Made by a program: the position numbers and the translations under genes. The notes under the pieces are model-generated. The model ran no database searches. It had not been told where the DNA came from and saw nothing but the letters and a program-made list of their open reading frames with translations. Positions 45,263 through 56,477 of a DNA stretch of 64,000 bases are shown one piece after another. This stretch comes from Diplonema papillatum. Its lineage: Eukaryota; Euglenozoa; Diplonemea; Diplonemida; Diplonemidae. The DNA lies in contig JAPJBO010000089.1 in assembly GCA_030068145.1 (NCBI GenBank), positions 248,001-312,000 of the forward strand, given 5' to 3'. Within the stretch, counting starts at the first letter, position 1. Every line of letters starts with the position of its first letter.

Positions 45263-46000
45263 CCAGAAGTCTGAAACTGATGCAGACACCGGCGGAGCCG
45301 TCCGGTGCATTGCCTTTCGGCTTTAACAATATGATACGATACAGGAGGGGGGAACGGGGGTTGGGCAGCAAGGCTGTGGCAAGGTTTGTTGCTCTGCATG
45401 TGTAGTGTAACTAACAGGGATCTCGAGACCTAGGGAAACCATTACACGCTCAACACAGAGAAGGCTTGTATGGGTAAATTCCAGCCTTAATGCGGCCTCA
45501 GAATACGGGCTGTCACGGGTGTAACGGTCGCATCACACCAGCCAGAATCTTGCTGCCGCCCCTCGAGAATTCGCGACAAAAATAGGGGTATTGCGTACGC
45601 ACCAGAGCTGAACGGGCAGTCCGTCTTCAGAACTCTGCGTACCTACATCCCCCCACCGTTCGGCGCTAGTTGGCATCATATTACGGATTAGTCTTGAAAC
45701 TTCACGGGGTACGACTACCTCGCGTGTGCCTTTAACACTCGGACTTCGTGTTTGCACACACTTGTGTATTGGGTTGTAGGGCAAAGCGCATGGGTAGTAG
45801 TGTCGTTGGCTGTCAGTGTACAGTAAACTGCAAGCCTTCGAAGCTGGAGCTCATTTATTGGCAGCAACAGCATTTGTGTTGGATTGGGGCACGAGCAGGA
45901 GCATGCGAGCAGGTAGTATCTCGTGGTTTTCGGCCACTGTGCGCTTGCGCAGCGCTGGCCATATTCGGCCTCAACGCAATAGTTTTGGCAACAGACTTCG

Positions 46001-46612
46001 GCGGTGTTGGCAATATGCCGACAATCGCATCCTTAGCATACGAGCTGTCTGGCGTATCATAATCTACATGGCCGACACATAGGGCGGAACGCGCATTTCA
46101 CGGTGACGGTCATGCAGCTTTTTTTCCCGACCTCCGAGCAGTGTGCGCGCTATCTGCCGGCTTGCTTGTTCCCGGCCGAAGTCACAGCCGCCTTTTTCCT
46201 GAGCGCGAACACTGCCTCCGAGAGGATCAGCGTAAAAAGTGCTGTTTCCACAGCAACCCCTTAAAAGACCTTGCGGCAACCTCTGGAAAAGTGATGGCTT
46301 CTGACGATGACGATCGCATTTCTTGTGCAATTTGTGTGACCTGTACGCGTGCAGGTTAGACCGCTGCCAACGTTCCTTTTTCGCTGTAACAAGTGTGCTC
46401 TACTAGTTACTGGTTATCGCAAAAAGTGCCCGTTTCTTTTGTAAAGAAGTCTTCCGGGAAAATCGCGCCCTTTTTGACTATTCTTGGTCATGGGGTGCTG
46501 TCAATGACCGCATGTGGCCCCATGACCCTGGCGTGAAAATCGGAGGACGGCGAAATACGCGTAAGGTGCCTTCTCTCTATCAAAGCCCCCCCCCCCCCTG
46601 CGAAGGAGAGTT
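46001..46612 (+). repeat. About 610-bp repeat unit left of the 5.85-kb element
   Basis: Matches 52505-53082 in the same orientation along nearly its full length, from GCGGTGTTGGCAAT to the C-run and GAAGGAGAG end. Small indels differ. It contains no ORF with a known domain. The unit ends exactly where the 5.85-kb inverted-repeat element begins. Confidence 0.85.
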
Positions 46613-46629
46613 CACGGTGCAGTAGTAAA

Positions 46630-46810
46630 CTTGTAAAATGACCCTTTTACTAGTAAATTTACTAGTAAAAAATTTTACTAGTAAAATTTACACTTTTACC
46701 ACGGATTGGAAACGATAGTTATATAAAACGATCATTTTCGAAAGTGAAATATCATCGGTTTTTATCGTTTTCAAAAAACGATCGTTTTTTGCTTCTCAAA
46801 TTTTCCTGTT
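46630..46810. repeat. CTAGTAAA and AACGATCGTT palindrome cluster, inverted partner near 47945-48130
   Basis: ACTAGTAAAATTTAC followed by ACCACGGATTGGAAACGAT lies here. The inverse lies at 48020-48060 (AACGATCGTTTCCAACCCGT, then ACTAGTAAAATTTAC). Both sides also carry AACGATCGTTTTTT palindromes. They may be terminal repeats of a further nested element spanning 46630-48130. Confidence 0.55.
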
Positions 46811-47249
46811 GTAATTATGAACCAACCAATCTTTGGCGCGTCTATTTCTTGTGCAAAATTGACTTTTGGTGGCCAGATTCAGCTGTTTCATGGCCTTTCA
46901 TGTAGGAAAGGGTAGCCAACATGCTCTTTTTCTCGTCCTTTTCCGCAATCGTGCGCTTTCTAGCCCACTCAAGGTTTATCGACATGTATCCTTTCCAACT
47001 CAACTCTGAGGCTGGCGGCGTAGACTGAAGGTTTGCTGCTCATCGAAGTGCTTTTTCTACTTATTTGTGGACTCATCCTCGAACACTAGCTGCAATTGCG
47101 CTTCCCAGCTGTGGCTTCTCCCGCCGGATGCCCTCGGCCGCGCTCCTGTGCTGTGGCGGCTTGTGGCAACTCTTGACCAAGCCAACAAGTTTCTGCTATT
47201 TCCAGCTTCTTGTCCAGCTCGTCCGTTTTGATGTACTTCTTCATGATTC

Positions 47250-47749
47250 CTGGGGGGGGGGTCGAATACAAGAGGTACCTCTTGTATTCGGCGTGCTGAT
47301 CCTGCAATTTTCCCGAAAAAAGAAATAGAAAACAGCACCGCAAACCCGGAACCCGCGGGAACTCCCTTCTTCTTGGAAGAGACGCACGTAATTTGTGGTC
47401 CCGTCTATTTGGCACGGTTCTCTTCATCGGAGCTGAACGCGAGCACATTCGCCGAAAAAGGTCTGCTACATGGGCCAGCAAAGAAATGTCACCAACCAGT
47501 GGGTCTATTCCCGTCCTTTCCATTGAAAATCTGTGGGTTCCACGCCCGGTGCCCCGCATCTGGCAAAGACCCACGAACCACGCACATGTTTTTTGGTCCC
47601 CGGGTCTATTTTTCACGGTTCTCTGCATCGGGATCAGAAAATCGTCGAAAAGGTCCGTTATGCGGACCAAGGAAAAATCCAACCTTTTTCCAGATTTCCA
47701 AAATGCCTCTTCTATTCAAGGTACCTCCTGTATTCAACCCCCCCCCCAG
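47250..47749. mobile_element. 500-bp element with G-run / C-run termini
   Basis: The left end is CTGGGGGGGGGGTCGAATAC followed by AAGAGGTACCT. The right end is its inverse: AGGTACCTCCTGTATTCAAC, a C-run, CAG. The left tip itself is a perfect 26-bp palindrome centred on GGTACC near 47275. It shares the G-run plus GTCGAATA signature with 12511-12817. Inside, 47395-47480 and 47545-47650 are diverged direct repeats of about 90 bp. No ORF with a known domain. Confidence 0.65.
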
Positions 47750-48029
47750 TAACTTGAGTTTTGACTCCTTCACCTAAGGCAATGCTTCGACTCCGGCGAA
47801 CTCCGATGAACGGGGCTCCTTCAAAGACAAATCTGATGCCTACCCTCGACTGTCTGCTCGTTCCAGTGCCATAGCGCTGTCGTGGCAATAATGTGATACA
47901 CAAAACCTTACTCGAACTACTCGTCACTCGACACACCGAAGCAAACCCCTATGGAAAAAAAACGATCGTTTTTTTTTTCACGATCGTTTTTTTTTAGGCC
48001 AAAATCACGAATTCTCGTAAACGATCGTT

Positions 48030-48135
48030 TCCAACCCGTGTTTTACTAGTAAAATTTACAAGTGCACTAGTAAATTTTACTAGTGCACTTGTAAATTTTA
48101 CTAGTGCACTAGTAAAAATTACAAGTGAATTCAGG
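48030..48135. repeat. CACTAGTAAATTTTACTAGT tandem palindromes
   Basis: Four or five units of about 22 bp alternating CTAGTAAA and CTTGTAAA spellings. The same motif flanks both ends of the 5.85-kb element. Each unit is self-complementary. 48136-48794 holds no gene. Confidence 0.8.
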
Positions 48136-48794
48136 TGTTTTTCAGTCCAAAACAGTGATTTATAGGGGGTTTTGCGTGAAAAATTGCGAGATCGAAAACT
48201 GGGGAGGTTTGGTCGATGTGCACTACCCCTCGGACTGAGTTGGGCAGGGTTGTTGGGAGCGTTGATGGGAATCATCTCCCCTGATATACAGCCGCGCCGT
48301 TGAAAAAGGATGAGAGGAGCAGCGCGCACCCAACTGGAACTGTACGCACTGTCCAGCCCCTTTACCCTGAGACTTTTGTTGAGCTAGTTGACAGCTGCCG
48401 AGGAAAAGCGTCTACAAAATGAGAAGAAACGGAGGCAAGAGAGACGCACTGTGAGTGGTGTCGTGCCAAATTCACAACAGTGAAACACACTCTACAATGG
48501 CGACGTGAGCGGGGAGCGGGGAACCCTGGGCAGAAGCGGCCACCTGACTGTTGCGAATACTTCCAGTCGGTCCGAGCATGCCTGCCACTTCCCGACACGC
48601 TTCGGCACGGAGGCTTTGCCCAAGCAGGGATCTTGACATTGGTGTTGCCGCAGTGAGGAGTTCCACACAGCCCATCAATGTAACACTCGGGCTCGACTAT
48701 AATAGTCAGAAATTTGTGAGGTTTCGTAAACATGAAAAAGCGGAGGAGGCAGCAGGAAGAGTGCTGAACGGACGAAGCGTCTTTGATGTGGATC

Positions 48795-50422
48795 AATATG
48801 AGACGATGCCAAAAGGGGGGGGGGGGGTTTGGGCGGAAAAATCCCCGCATAGTTCACCAGGGTCTGACGGGTACTGAGGCCCCATGCCCTTCCTAAAACA
48901 TCATTCTGCGTTCAAATACGCCCTCAGAAGCCTCCGGAGAGCCTTCTATGATGTCCCAAATGCGATTTTGTGGGTTTTTAGGGGGTCCCCCCGTCTGCTG
49001 GCCGTAAACCGCCATAGAAGACACATATGCAACCTGATGCTGGGTCGCTCCTCGGAGCAAAATCTCGGCCTAAACACACGTTTTCGGCGTTCTCTATCAT
49101 TCTCCAGGTGCATTCGACCCTCGGACTTCATAAATTATCTCGCTTACAGGTGTTCCGGGGTGTGCAAAAACAAGGCGAATGGACCCTACAGACCGTACCA
49201 CGCCCTGCCTGTCTATACAGGCTTTGGGGTCAAATTGCGCCGCCTTGGCGCCATGTGCACCGTTTTGGTCTCGTTCGTGCTGCTTTGGGATCCACTAAGA
49301 ACTCTGGTCTGATTTGCGGGACGCTTTGCTCGGTTTTGGTGCCCACTTTCACCGTTCAAAGTGCATCCAGTGGTGAAGACTTTGCGCCGAAGCAGGAGAG
49401 GAAGCGACCCAGTAGGCGCCACTTCACCGTGAGCGGGTCTCGGAACAGAACTCAAACTGTCCCAGGTGATACTGCCGACCATGGCGGGTGTGTGCGCCAC
49501 ACAGTTTGTCTGACCAAGCTCACTGCACAGGAGCTTGCCACACATCCCTCGGGTCATGTGCCGCCTCTGCAAAGTCATCCAGCGAGAAGCACTTTGCAGC
49601 CATGGGTGAGAAAGGTGCCAGAAGGGAAGACATTGCCAGGAAAGCTCTGAAAGCCTGCCCTGAAAGCGGTGAAGCCTGCTTCAAAATCATGAAGTGAACG
49701 CGTCGTAGTCAACCGCTTCGACGACGTTTGAGAACGGCTGATGATCGCCTGTTACTTAACGCTTGTCCTACTTCGTTCACCAAGCCTTGCAGAATCACCA
49801 GAGTAGCATAACATGATGCAGGTAGAAGCCTAAACAGGCCTTAGAACAGTGAAAGTGGGCGCCAAAACCGAGGAAAGCGTCCCGCAAATCAGACCAGAGT
49901 TCTTAATGGACCCCAAAGCAGCACAACCGAAGCCCGAAACGGTGGATGTGGCGCCAAAGCCGGTGCAATTTGACCCCAAAGCCTGTATAGACAGGCAGGG
50001 CGTAGTTCGGTCTGTCCCCAATGCAGGGGGCCATTCTCCTTATCTTTGCACGTCCCGGAACACCTGTGAGTGAAAGAAACCACGAAGCCCGAGGGTCGAA
50101 TGCGCCTGGAGAGTGCTAGAGAACGCCGAAAACGTGTGTTTGGGCTGGGATCTTGCACAGAGAAGCGACCCAGCTTCAGGTTGCATATGTTTCTACTATG
50201 GCGGTTTACGGCCAGCAGACGGGGGGACCCCCTAAAAACCCACAAAATCGCATTTGGGACATCATAGAAGGCTCTCCGGAGGCTTCTGAGGGCGTATTTG
50301 AACGCAGAATGATGTTTTAGGAAGGGTATGGGGCCTCAGTACCCGTCAGACCCTGGTGAACTATGCGGGGATTTTTCCGCCCAAACCCCCCCCCCCCCCT
50401 TTTGGCATCGTACCATATGTAT
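48795..50422. mobile_element. DNA element with about 565-bp terminal inverted repeats
   Basis: 48795-49357 and 49847-50422 are inverted copies. Both begin at their outer ends with ACGATGCCAAAA and a homopolymer (G-run in left-arm orientation). They share GTTCACCAGGGTCTGACGGG, TCATTCTGCGTTCAAATACG and GCATATG segments. The tips match those of the 15221-16751 element, although the arm sequences beyond the tips differ, so the two belong to one wider family. The 490-bp centre has short frames only (for example 49488-49697) with no known motif; it looks non-autonomous. Confidence 0.8.
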
Positions 50423-52330
50423 GCGCCCAAAATGCCGCCGGCCTAGTGCAGATGGAAGAGATCGGCAGGTTTGCACAGGGGACCCTCGAGCATCAGAGGA
50501 ACCGCAGACTCCGAGAGCGACCAAACGCGCCACAGAGCAGCATCAACAGCAAGACGCTGCACCAACTCCGGAGGTCCAGCGGAGCAGTGCGCTAGTGAGG
50601 CAATCGATTCTACAAAACGGCACAACGGAGATATTAGGTTTAGGAGGGTGCAACGAAAAGGCCACCTCTCAACACATTCTGACAGCGGGCGACACAGCGC
50701 ACCTTAGATGGTTTCAGCCGGAGGCGGACCAAAGGCCGGTGTTCGGGCACCCACCCGAATGCAGGCCCTGGACGCCTATGCGAAGAAACCCACGTGGTAA
50801 TCCGGAGTGTGGCTCTACGCGTGCCAGCTGCCCGGGAGACAAGTGCGCTGAATGGGCAACATGGGCCCTACAAGCATAGGAAGAAGGTGAGAACGCAAGC
50901 ACGGCAGCGGCAGCAACACCCCAAGAATCAACGATACAATAAAATGAAGCAGTAGGCACACCGCGTTCGTTCCCAACACCCCGACCCGACCAAGCAACCG
51001 CCAAACCCCAAGAAGTACTAATCTCACGGCAACAGCCCAAACAACTTCCCCTAGCACCCTCGTGTGACAAGAATCCTTCAGCCCTCGAAACCTCCCGTGG
51101 ATCTTCCATACCATAAGCAGAAGAAAGTTGGACCGAAAATATGTTGGACCGGACAAAAGTTGGACCGCGGACGACCAAAATTGGACCATTTTGTCCGGTC
51201 CAACATATTTCCGCCCAGGCACGTATCCACTTAGGCGGGGTTGGGTCGATGGGCATGAGGTAAAAAAATGTCCCGTGACAAATGGGTAGTCAGGCGCAAG
51301 AGATGCGTTCGGTTTCTTCTTGAGCGTACCAAGATCGTCGTTTATTGGCGGCTCATACTTTTTCCTTCACTGTCAGCCAACCTCGAGCCACCTCGTTTGC
51401 ACTCTGCATTTTTGCGTTTGCACTCTACCAAAGCAATGGGACAGACGGTGGACGCATCTTGGTCCACCTTCGGCACTGACCAACCGCAACCGGTCGCGAT
51501 CAAACATCCTTCCACGCAAGGAAGATCTTGTGATTCCACCACAGGGCCATGGCGACCAATGGCTGGACCATGGCCAGGGTGCTTCGTTGCGAGTTGCTGG
51601 AGGGAACTCAGCGGGTTACGCAGCGCCGCGCAGTGTTCGGGAACTCCTGGCGGCGGACCCATGCGCGACTACGGAGTGGAGCGAGTGCTGGCCAGCCGCA
51701 AAACTGCACCAAGTACACAGAACCCCCCGAAAAAAGTTGGCCGGACAAAAGTTGGACCACCAGAGCCCAAAATAGGTGAGTTGGACCATTTTGTCCGGTC
51801 CAACTTATTTCCGTTTACGGTATTTGCCCTTCAGAGTTGACCGCACTGTAGCCCACGGCTCAGTCCAAAAAATGGATGCCAAGCCTGTCCGGCATAAGAC
51901 GCACGCAGGCAGAGATATTCGTAACCTCCTGGGCCAAAAGCAAGATACCAGAGCGTCTTTTGCCGTGCAACTCTATTTCTGGTACCAGGACGTACCTGTG
52001 CACGACTCTGCTCTGAGAGGACAAGAACGCCTCCTCCCTCGCGCTCCGTCTCTTCCGATGTTATTGTCCCGTGTTCCCACCGCATCGAGCCACAGGGGGG
52101 TCGTGTTCGAGTGTTCATGTTTGCCTTGGAGTGGGGAAAATCTGGATTGACGCGGTCTGCCTAAGCGCGGGGCTCTCAAGCACTGGGTTGACACTTTGCT
52201 CTGCTCTCCCAGCCCCATTTTGACGAGTTAGGTGAAAAAGAAGCCGGTTCTTCTGAATGTGTGCTTCACTTGCCACAGTTTCTTCTTGTTTCACCCCAAA
52301 ACACCTGCCAAAACACCTGAAATCACTTGT
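50423..52330. other. No confirmed gene; two 80-bp foldbacks inside
   Basis: Near 51130-51215 and 51733-51812, GTTGGACCGGACAAAA pairs with TTTTGTCCGGTCCAAC across about 40 bases, giving two related hairpins 600 bp apart. Open frames at 50714-51256 (minus) and 51268-51840 (plus) lie between or across them but show no recognisable domain. The two foldbacks could be the ends of a small element (51120-51830) or independent MITEs. Confidence 0.45.
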
Positions 52331-52459
52331 AAATCTTACAAGTGCACTTGTAAATTTTACAAGTGCACTTGTAAAATTGACTAGTGGCATTTGTAAACCA
52401 TTTTCACTTGTAAAACCACTAGTAAATTTACTAGTGAAAGCCTTTACTACTGCACCGTG

Positions 52460-53082
52460 TTTGCTTGCATTGGGTTGGTTGATATCGGACTGGCTTGTGG
52501 GTCAGCGGTGTTGGCAATGTGCCGACAATCGCATCCTTAGCATACAAACTATCTGGCGTATCATAATTTACACATGCCGACACATAGGGCGGAACTCCAT
52601 TTCTTCACGGGTCACGACTTTTTTTCCCGACCTCCGAGCAGTGTGCGCGCTTCTGCCGGCTTGCCTGTTCCCGGCAGAAATCGGCCGCCATTTTCCTTAG
52701 CGCGAACACTGCCGTGTGCTGTTTTCACAGCAACCCCTGAAAAGACCTTGCCGGTAAGAGGAAAAGTGATGGCTTCTGACGACGATCGCATTTCTTTGTG
52801 CGATTTGTGTGACCTGTACGCGTGCAGGTTAGACCGCTGCCAACGTTCCTTTTTAGCTGTAACAAGTATGCTCTACTAGTTCCTGGTTATCGCAAAAAAG
52901 TGCCGATTTCTTTTGCCCGTAAAGAAGTCTTCTGGAAAACCCGCGCCCTTTTTGACTATTTTTGGTCATGGGGTGCTGTCAATGACGGCACGTAGTCCCA
53001 TGACCCTGGCGTGAAAAACGGAGGACGGCGAAATACGCGGAAGGTACCTGCTCTCTATCAAGCCCCCCCCTGAGAAGGACAG
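52460..53082 (+). repeat. 623-bp tandem unit right of the 5.85-kb element
   Basis: Starts TTTGCTTGCATTGGGTTGGT and ends GAAGGACAG. The next 40 bases (TTTGCTTGCAATTGTGGG, then GATATCGGA) start another unit that soon diverges. The 46001-46612 repeat is the matching unit left of the inserted element. Together they give the pre-insertion sequence. No coding signal. Confidence 0.8.
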
Positions 53083-54215
53083 TTTGCTTGCAATTGTGGG
53101 TTGATTGATATCGGATGTTTGGCTTCTGGGTAACACCCGTTCTTTGCTTAAGCCGCGGTGTCGTGATGGGAATTGGTTGGCTGGAAATACTATAGCAAAC
53201 TGTGACGGAGAAAGAGAATGTCGCGTGGAGCATCGTGACTGTAGACACCAGTCAGGAGGGGTGGTTGACTGGGGGCGGTACATCTGTTACAAATCCTCAC
53301 GAGGAGGTCAGCGGGATCGGATATCAGAGCACAAGCTTCAAGTCCGATGTACGATCTTTGGTGCCGAGCCTCAACGTGAAAACATGGCCTACAATTAATT
53401 ATTTGGCCTCGCTTCATGTTAGGGATGAAGCCGGAGGTAACAGACAAATACTACAAAGGTGGAAGGATTCGGAAGGAATAGAGGATAGAGAGAGTGCAGG
53501 ATCCACCCGGCTCTCAGTTTTTCTCCGCACTAATACAGCGGGAGTAAGTCGTTTCGCCGGAGGCGCGCTTCGAACCCCGGATAGAATGAAGGATATGGTT
53601 GCAGTCATCAAGTTGGTTGACAGGTATCAACCACTACGCGCTCGTTCACACTATGGGTACCTCGTGCGATGGAACCGTGGAGATTGCCTACTACTTCCGC
53701 CATTGAACAGTTGGGTCTCCTCTTTGGTAGCGGCCTGTTATCTTGCTCTTGACGGGACCCGTGAGTGCTTGTCGCTTGTAGCGGCTGTTTCCGCCAAGAC
53801 CACGATCCCGCTAATACAGTGCAGCGGAAAGTTGACTCGTTCTAGGCGCAGCTATCTGTCATGGCAGGTGGGCTTCAGAAAAGGAAAATGGAGCGTTGGG
53901 TCCTTCCCCCCTCACATGAAGTCAGCTCCCAACACGCGCAACGACTGCATGTTTGCAGTGGACAGTGACGTACCTGCATCGGGTCTGCCAGGCTATCGCT
54001 ATCAGTACGGTTGATACCTGTTCTCAACTAGTTCTTCTCGAGAACAATGTGAGGTGGCTCCTTGCACTTTGTCGCCCCCGGCGCGGGTTGCTTGTTCCTC
54101 ATTCGTTTGCACGCTCGTTCTTTCTTCCGGCCCGGTCCTCGGGATGTCGCACGATCAGTCAGTATCTTCGCAAATCGGCAAGTCGAAGCCAAAGTGCGCC
54201 AGGGCTAAACTGCAG
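53083..54215. other. No confirmed gene
   Basis: A 270-codon open frame (53202-54014, plus) crosses most of this stretch. It lacks an ATG before residue 129 and has no recognisable domain; it is treated as unproven. No repeats were recognised. Confidence 0.35.
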
Positions 54216-54219
54216 CTCC

Positions 54220-55600
54220 GGCTTGGCGGGCGGCGCATCCGGTTTGCGAGGGGAGGCGAAGGGGTACCGGCACGGTGCGTCGGCGGACGCCGCCGGCGGC
54301 TTCTCTCCCAGGGAAGCGACCAGCCGGGCTCGCCTGAAGGGCAGAAACGCGCTGCTGATGCAGTTTCAGGTGCCTTCCGTTTCCGAGCGCCCCGCGCGCG
54401 GCCGACCCGCTTTGTACCCTCTCCACTTCGGCCTTCAATGTTCTCCATTGAATATTCGCTACTGCACCCAAGATCTGCACTCATCCACGCTCCACCGAGG
54501 CTCTCGTCAACAACTCCGCGGCGTGGATCATGCACTCCTACGCACGCCTGGCTTTGTGATACCAGTACAGACCGTGCATCCGGCCGGTGCTTTGTTGTAG
54601 TGGCCCGTGAGGCGACCCTGGATGACGCGTTGCGCTTCACGAGTGTTGTTGCAGCCTTGCTGCTGCTTCTTAAGAGCCCTCACGCCCTTCAAGCCTCTGC
54701 TTCCATTATCGGGACCGTTCATTCGGCAGGTGAGGTGGTATAGCCCGTGAGGCGGCCCTGGATGACGCGGTTGCGTTTCACGAGTGTTGTCGCAGCCTTG
54801 CTGCTGCTTCTTAATAGCCCTCACGCGCTTCAAGCTTCTCGGCGGGCGGCGACGCGTCCGGTTTGCGAGGGGAGGCGGAGGGGCACCGACACGGTGCGCC
54901 GGCGGACGCCGCCGGCGACTTCTGGCCCAGGGAAGCGACCAGCCGAGCCCGCCTGGCGCGCTGCAGGTGCAAGACGTGCTGCTGGTGCAGCTTCAGGTCC
55001 TTCCGTTTCCGAGCGCTCCGCTCGTGGCCGACCCGCTCTCTTGTAGTGGCCCTGAATGACGCGGTTGCGCTTCACGAGTATAGTTGCAGCCTTGCTGCTG
55101 CCTCTTAATAGCCCTCACGCGCTTCAAGCTTCTGCTTCCATTATCGGGACCGTTAATTTGGCAGGTGAGGTGTTATAGCACGTGACGCGGCCACGCAGTG
55201 CGCTTCACGATGTTGTTGCTCGCGAATCGAAGCAGAGCCGAAGTCAGCTGGCCCCCCTCTTTAGCGGCCGCGGCTTGGCAGGCGGCGACGCGTCCGGTTT
55301 GCGAGGGGAAACGGAGGGGCACCGACACGGTGCGCCGGCGGACGCCGCCGGCGACTTCTGCCCCAGGGAAGCGACCAGCCGAGCCCGCCTGGCGCGCTGC
55401 AGGTGCAAGACTCGCTGCTGGTGCAGCTTCAGGTCCTTCCGTTTCCGAGCGCTCCGCTCGCGGCCGACCCGCTCTTTGTAGTGGCCCGTGAGGCGGCCTT
55501 GAATGACGCGGTTGCGCTCCACGATGTTGTTGCGGCCCTGCCGCTGCCTCTTGATAGCCCTCACGCGCTGTTCGAGCTTCTGCTTCTCCTTCGGGTCGCA
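54220..55600 (-). repeat. GC-rich segmental repeats, three to four partial units
   Basis: The block running from GGCGGCGACGCGTCCGGTTT to CGAGCGCTCCGCTCGTGGCC recurs at about 54220-54430, 54838-55040 and 55277-55475. A second block (CCCGTGAGGCGGCCCTGGAT to CTTAATAGCCCTCACGC) recurs at 54603-54690, 54747-54830, 55040-55120 and 55485-55570. Order and completeness vary. Each unit corresponds to the exon-like coding sequence 55244-55664, so these look like successive exon duplications. Confidence 0.75.
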
Positions 55601-55664
55601 CATGTACACTGCGACCAACTCCTCCTGCTTCGAACGCCTCGTGCTGCCACTCTTTGACAGCAGC
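55244..55664 (-). CDS. Basic, helical exon-like coding segment
   Basis: Open frame with strongly charged residues: RRSKQEELVAVYMCDPKEKQ, then KLEQRVRAIKRQRQGRNNIV and HLQRARRARLVASLG. The composition suggests a long basic helix, as in leucine-zipper or RNA-binding proteins, but leucine spacing does not prove a zipper. A TCTCAG acceptor-like site lies just upstream at 55665-55670, and there is no ATG until within the segment. It is therefore probably an internal or terminal exon. The adjacent upstream ORF (55917-56477) may be its 5' exon, but no phase-matched donor could be confirmed. Copies of the segment follow downstream. Confidence 0.35.
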
Positions 55665-55916
55665 TGAGACCCGCCGTGCCGCTTATGCTTCGGCAGACCT
55701 GAGATGGCAGTTGGGGTTTTCGAGTTATAGTTCGCTTGAGACTCCGGGATTTCAGCGTCTCCGGGTGACCTTTGTCGAATGGTTTATTTTAAAGCAAATA
55801 CGTACTGGGGGCTCCTTGCCGGTGAAGCACGTTTTGAGCACGCGGGACTTTAAGTATTTCCTACAAAGCAGGTGCTTTTACAAAATAGGAAAAGATCGAT
55901 TGTCGACGGACATTGC

Positions 55917-56477
55917 TTACACAAAAGAAAACCTACCAGAAGGGGGTTCCGGCCGCCGCGGCAGGGTTCCGTCGACGGGTGGCTCCTTGCCGGTGAAGCA
56001 CGTTTTGAGCTGGCGGAGCAAGTCTTCGATCCTGGAGATCGCCGCCTCCGGCGTCTCGTCGCAGATGGACGCCCGCACGCGGGTGGTTTCCGGCGACGGC
56101 GGCTTGCCGGGCAGGGTGAGGCTGACGTGCCGCCGGACCTGCGGCGGGGCGCAGTGTCTCGGCGGCGGCGGCGGCGGCGGCGCCGCCGTGTAGAATTGCG
56201 CACCGCTCGACGGCTCCGCGGTGAAGGGCCTCGACCGGTGCCGCGCGTTGGCATCCGCTGTGAGCCGCGCGAGGCCGCTGGCGGCCGACCACGGGCGGTT
56301 GGGTGCGTTCGGCGTGAGGGGGTGCCTGGGTGGAGGCACGGCTCTGCGCGTGGTGAACACCGACGAGTCGGTGGCCATCAGGCGGGCGTCGCCGTGTCCG
56401 CCGTAGTCGGCTTCCGTGATGAACACGCCCATCGACACGCGTTCCTCGGCATCTTCCGTGCAGGCGCTGCTGGCCAT
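55917..56477 (-). CDS. Proline-rich protein or 5' exon, unknown
   Basis: 186 codons from ATG at 56477 (context GCGATGGC) to TAA at 55917. Residues 1-45 are polar and acidic (CTEDAEERVSMGVFITEADY). The middle is Pro/Ala/Arg-rich with a run of seven or more prolines. Near the end a helical stretch reads AAISRIEDLLRQLKTCFTGK. A donor-like GTAGGT at 55936 would end the exon 20 nucleotides before the stop. The last coding part (GGCTCCTTGCCGGTGAAGCA) is repeated directly at 55810, outside the frame, followed by a member of the 3010-3228 repeat family. Function unknown. Confidence 0.4.
   Translation of the reverse strand: MASSACTEDAEERVSMGVFITEADYGGHGDARLMATDSSVFTTRRAVPPPRHPLTPNAPNRPWSAASGLARLTADANARHRSRPFTAEPSSGAQFYTAAPPPPPPPRHCAPPQVRRHVSLTLPGKPPSPETTRVRASICDETPEAAISRIEDLLRQLKTCFTGKEPPVDGTLPRRPEPPSGRFSFV

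Larger units (their letters stand above)
46613..52459. mobile_element. 5.85-kb element with CACGGTGCAGTAGTAAA inverted ends
   Basis: The left end CACGGTGCAGTAGTAAA (46613) is exactly inverted at the right end (52443-52459). Subterminal ACTAGTAAATTTACTAGT palindromes follow both ends (46640-46700, 52330-52440). The flanking unit re-forms without the element at 53080-53090, where GAAGGACAGTTTGCTTGC corresponds to the split GAAGGAGAGTT / TTTGCTTGC. This gives an empty site and a 2-bp TT duplication. The interior holds no recognisable transposase. It hosts two other inverted-repeat elements (47250-47749, 48795-50422), palindromic 80-mers, and further CTAGTAAA-rich repeats at 48030-48130. Confidence 0.7.

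Noticed and set aside
53202..54014. 270-codon plus-strand frame
   Set aside because: No ATG before residue 129, no domain, and no repeat or neighbour support; could be chance.
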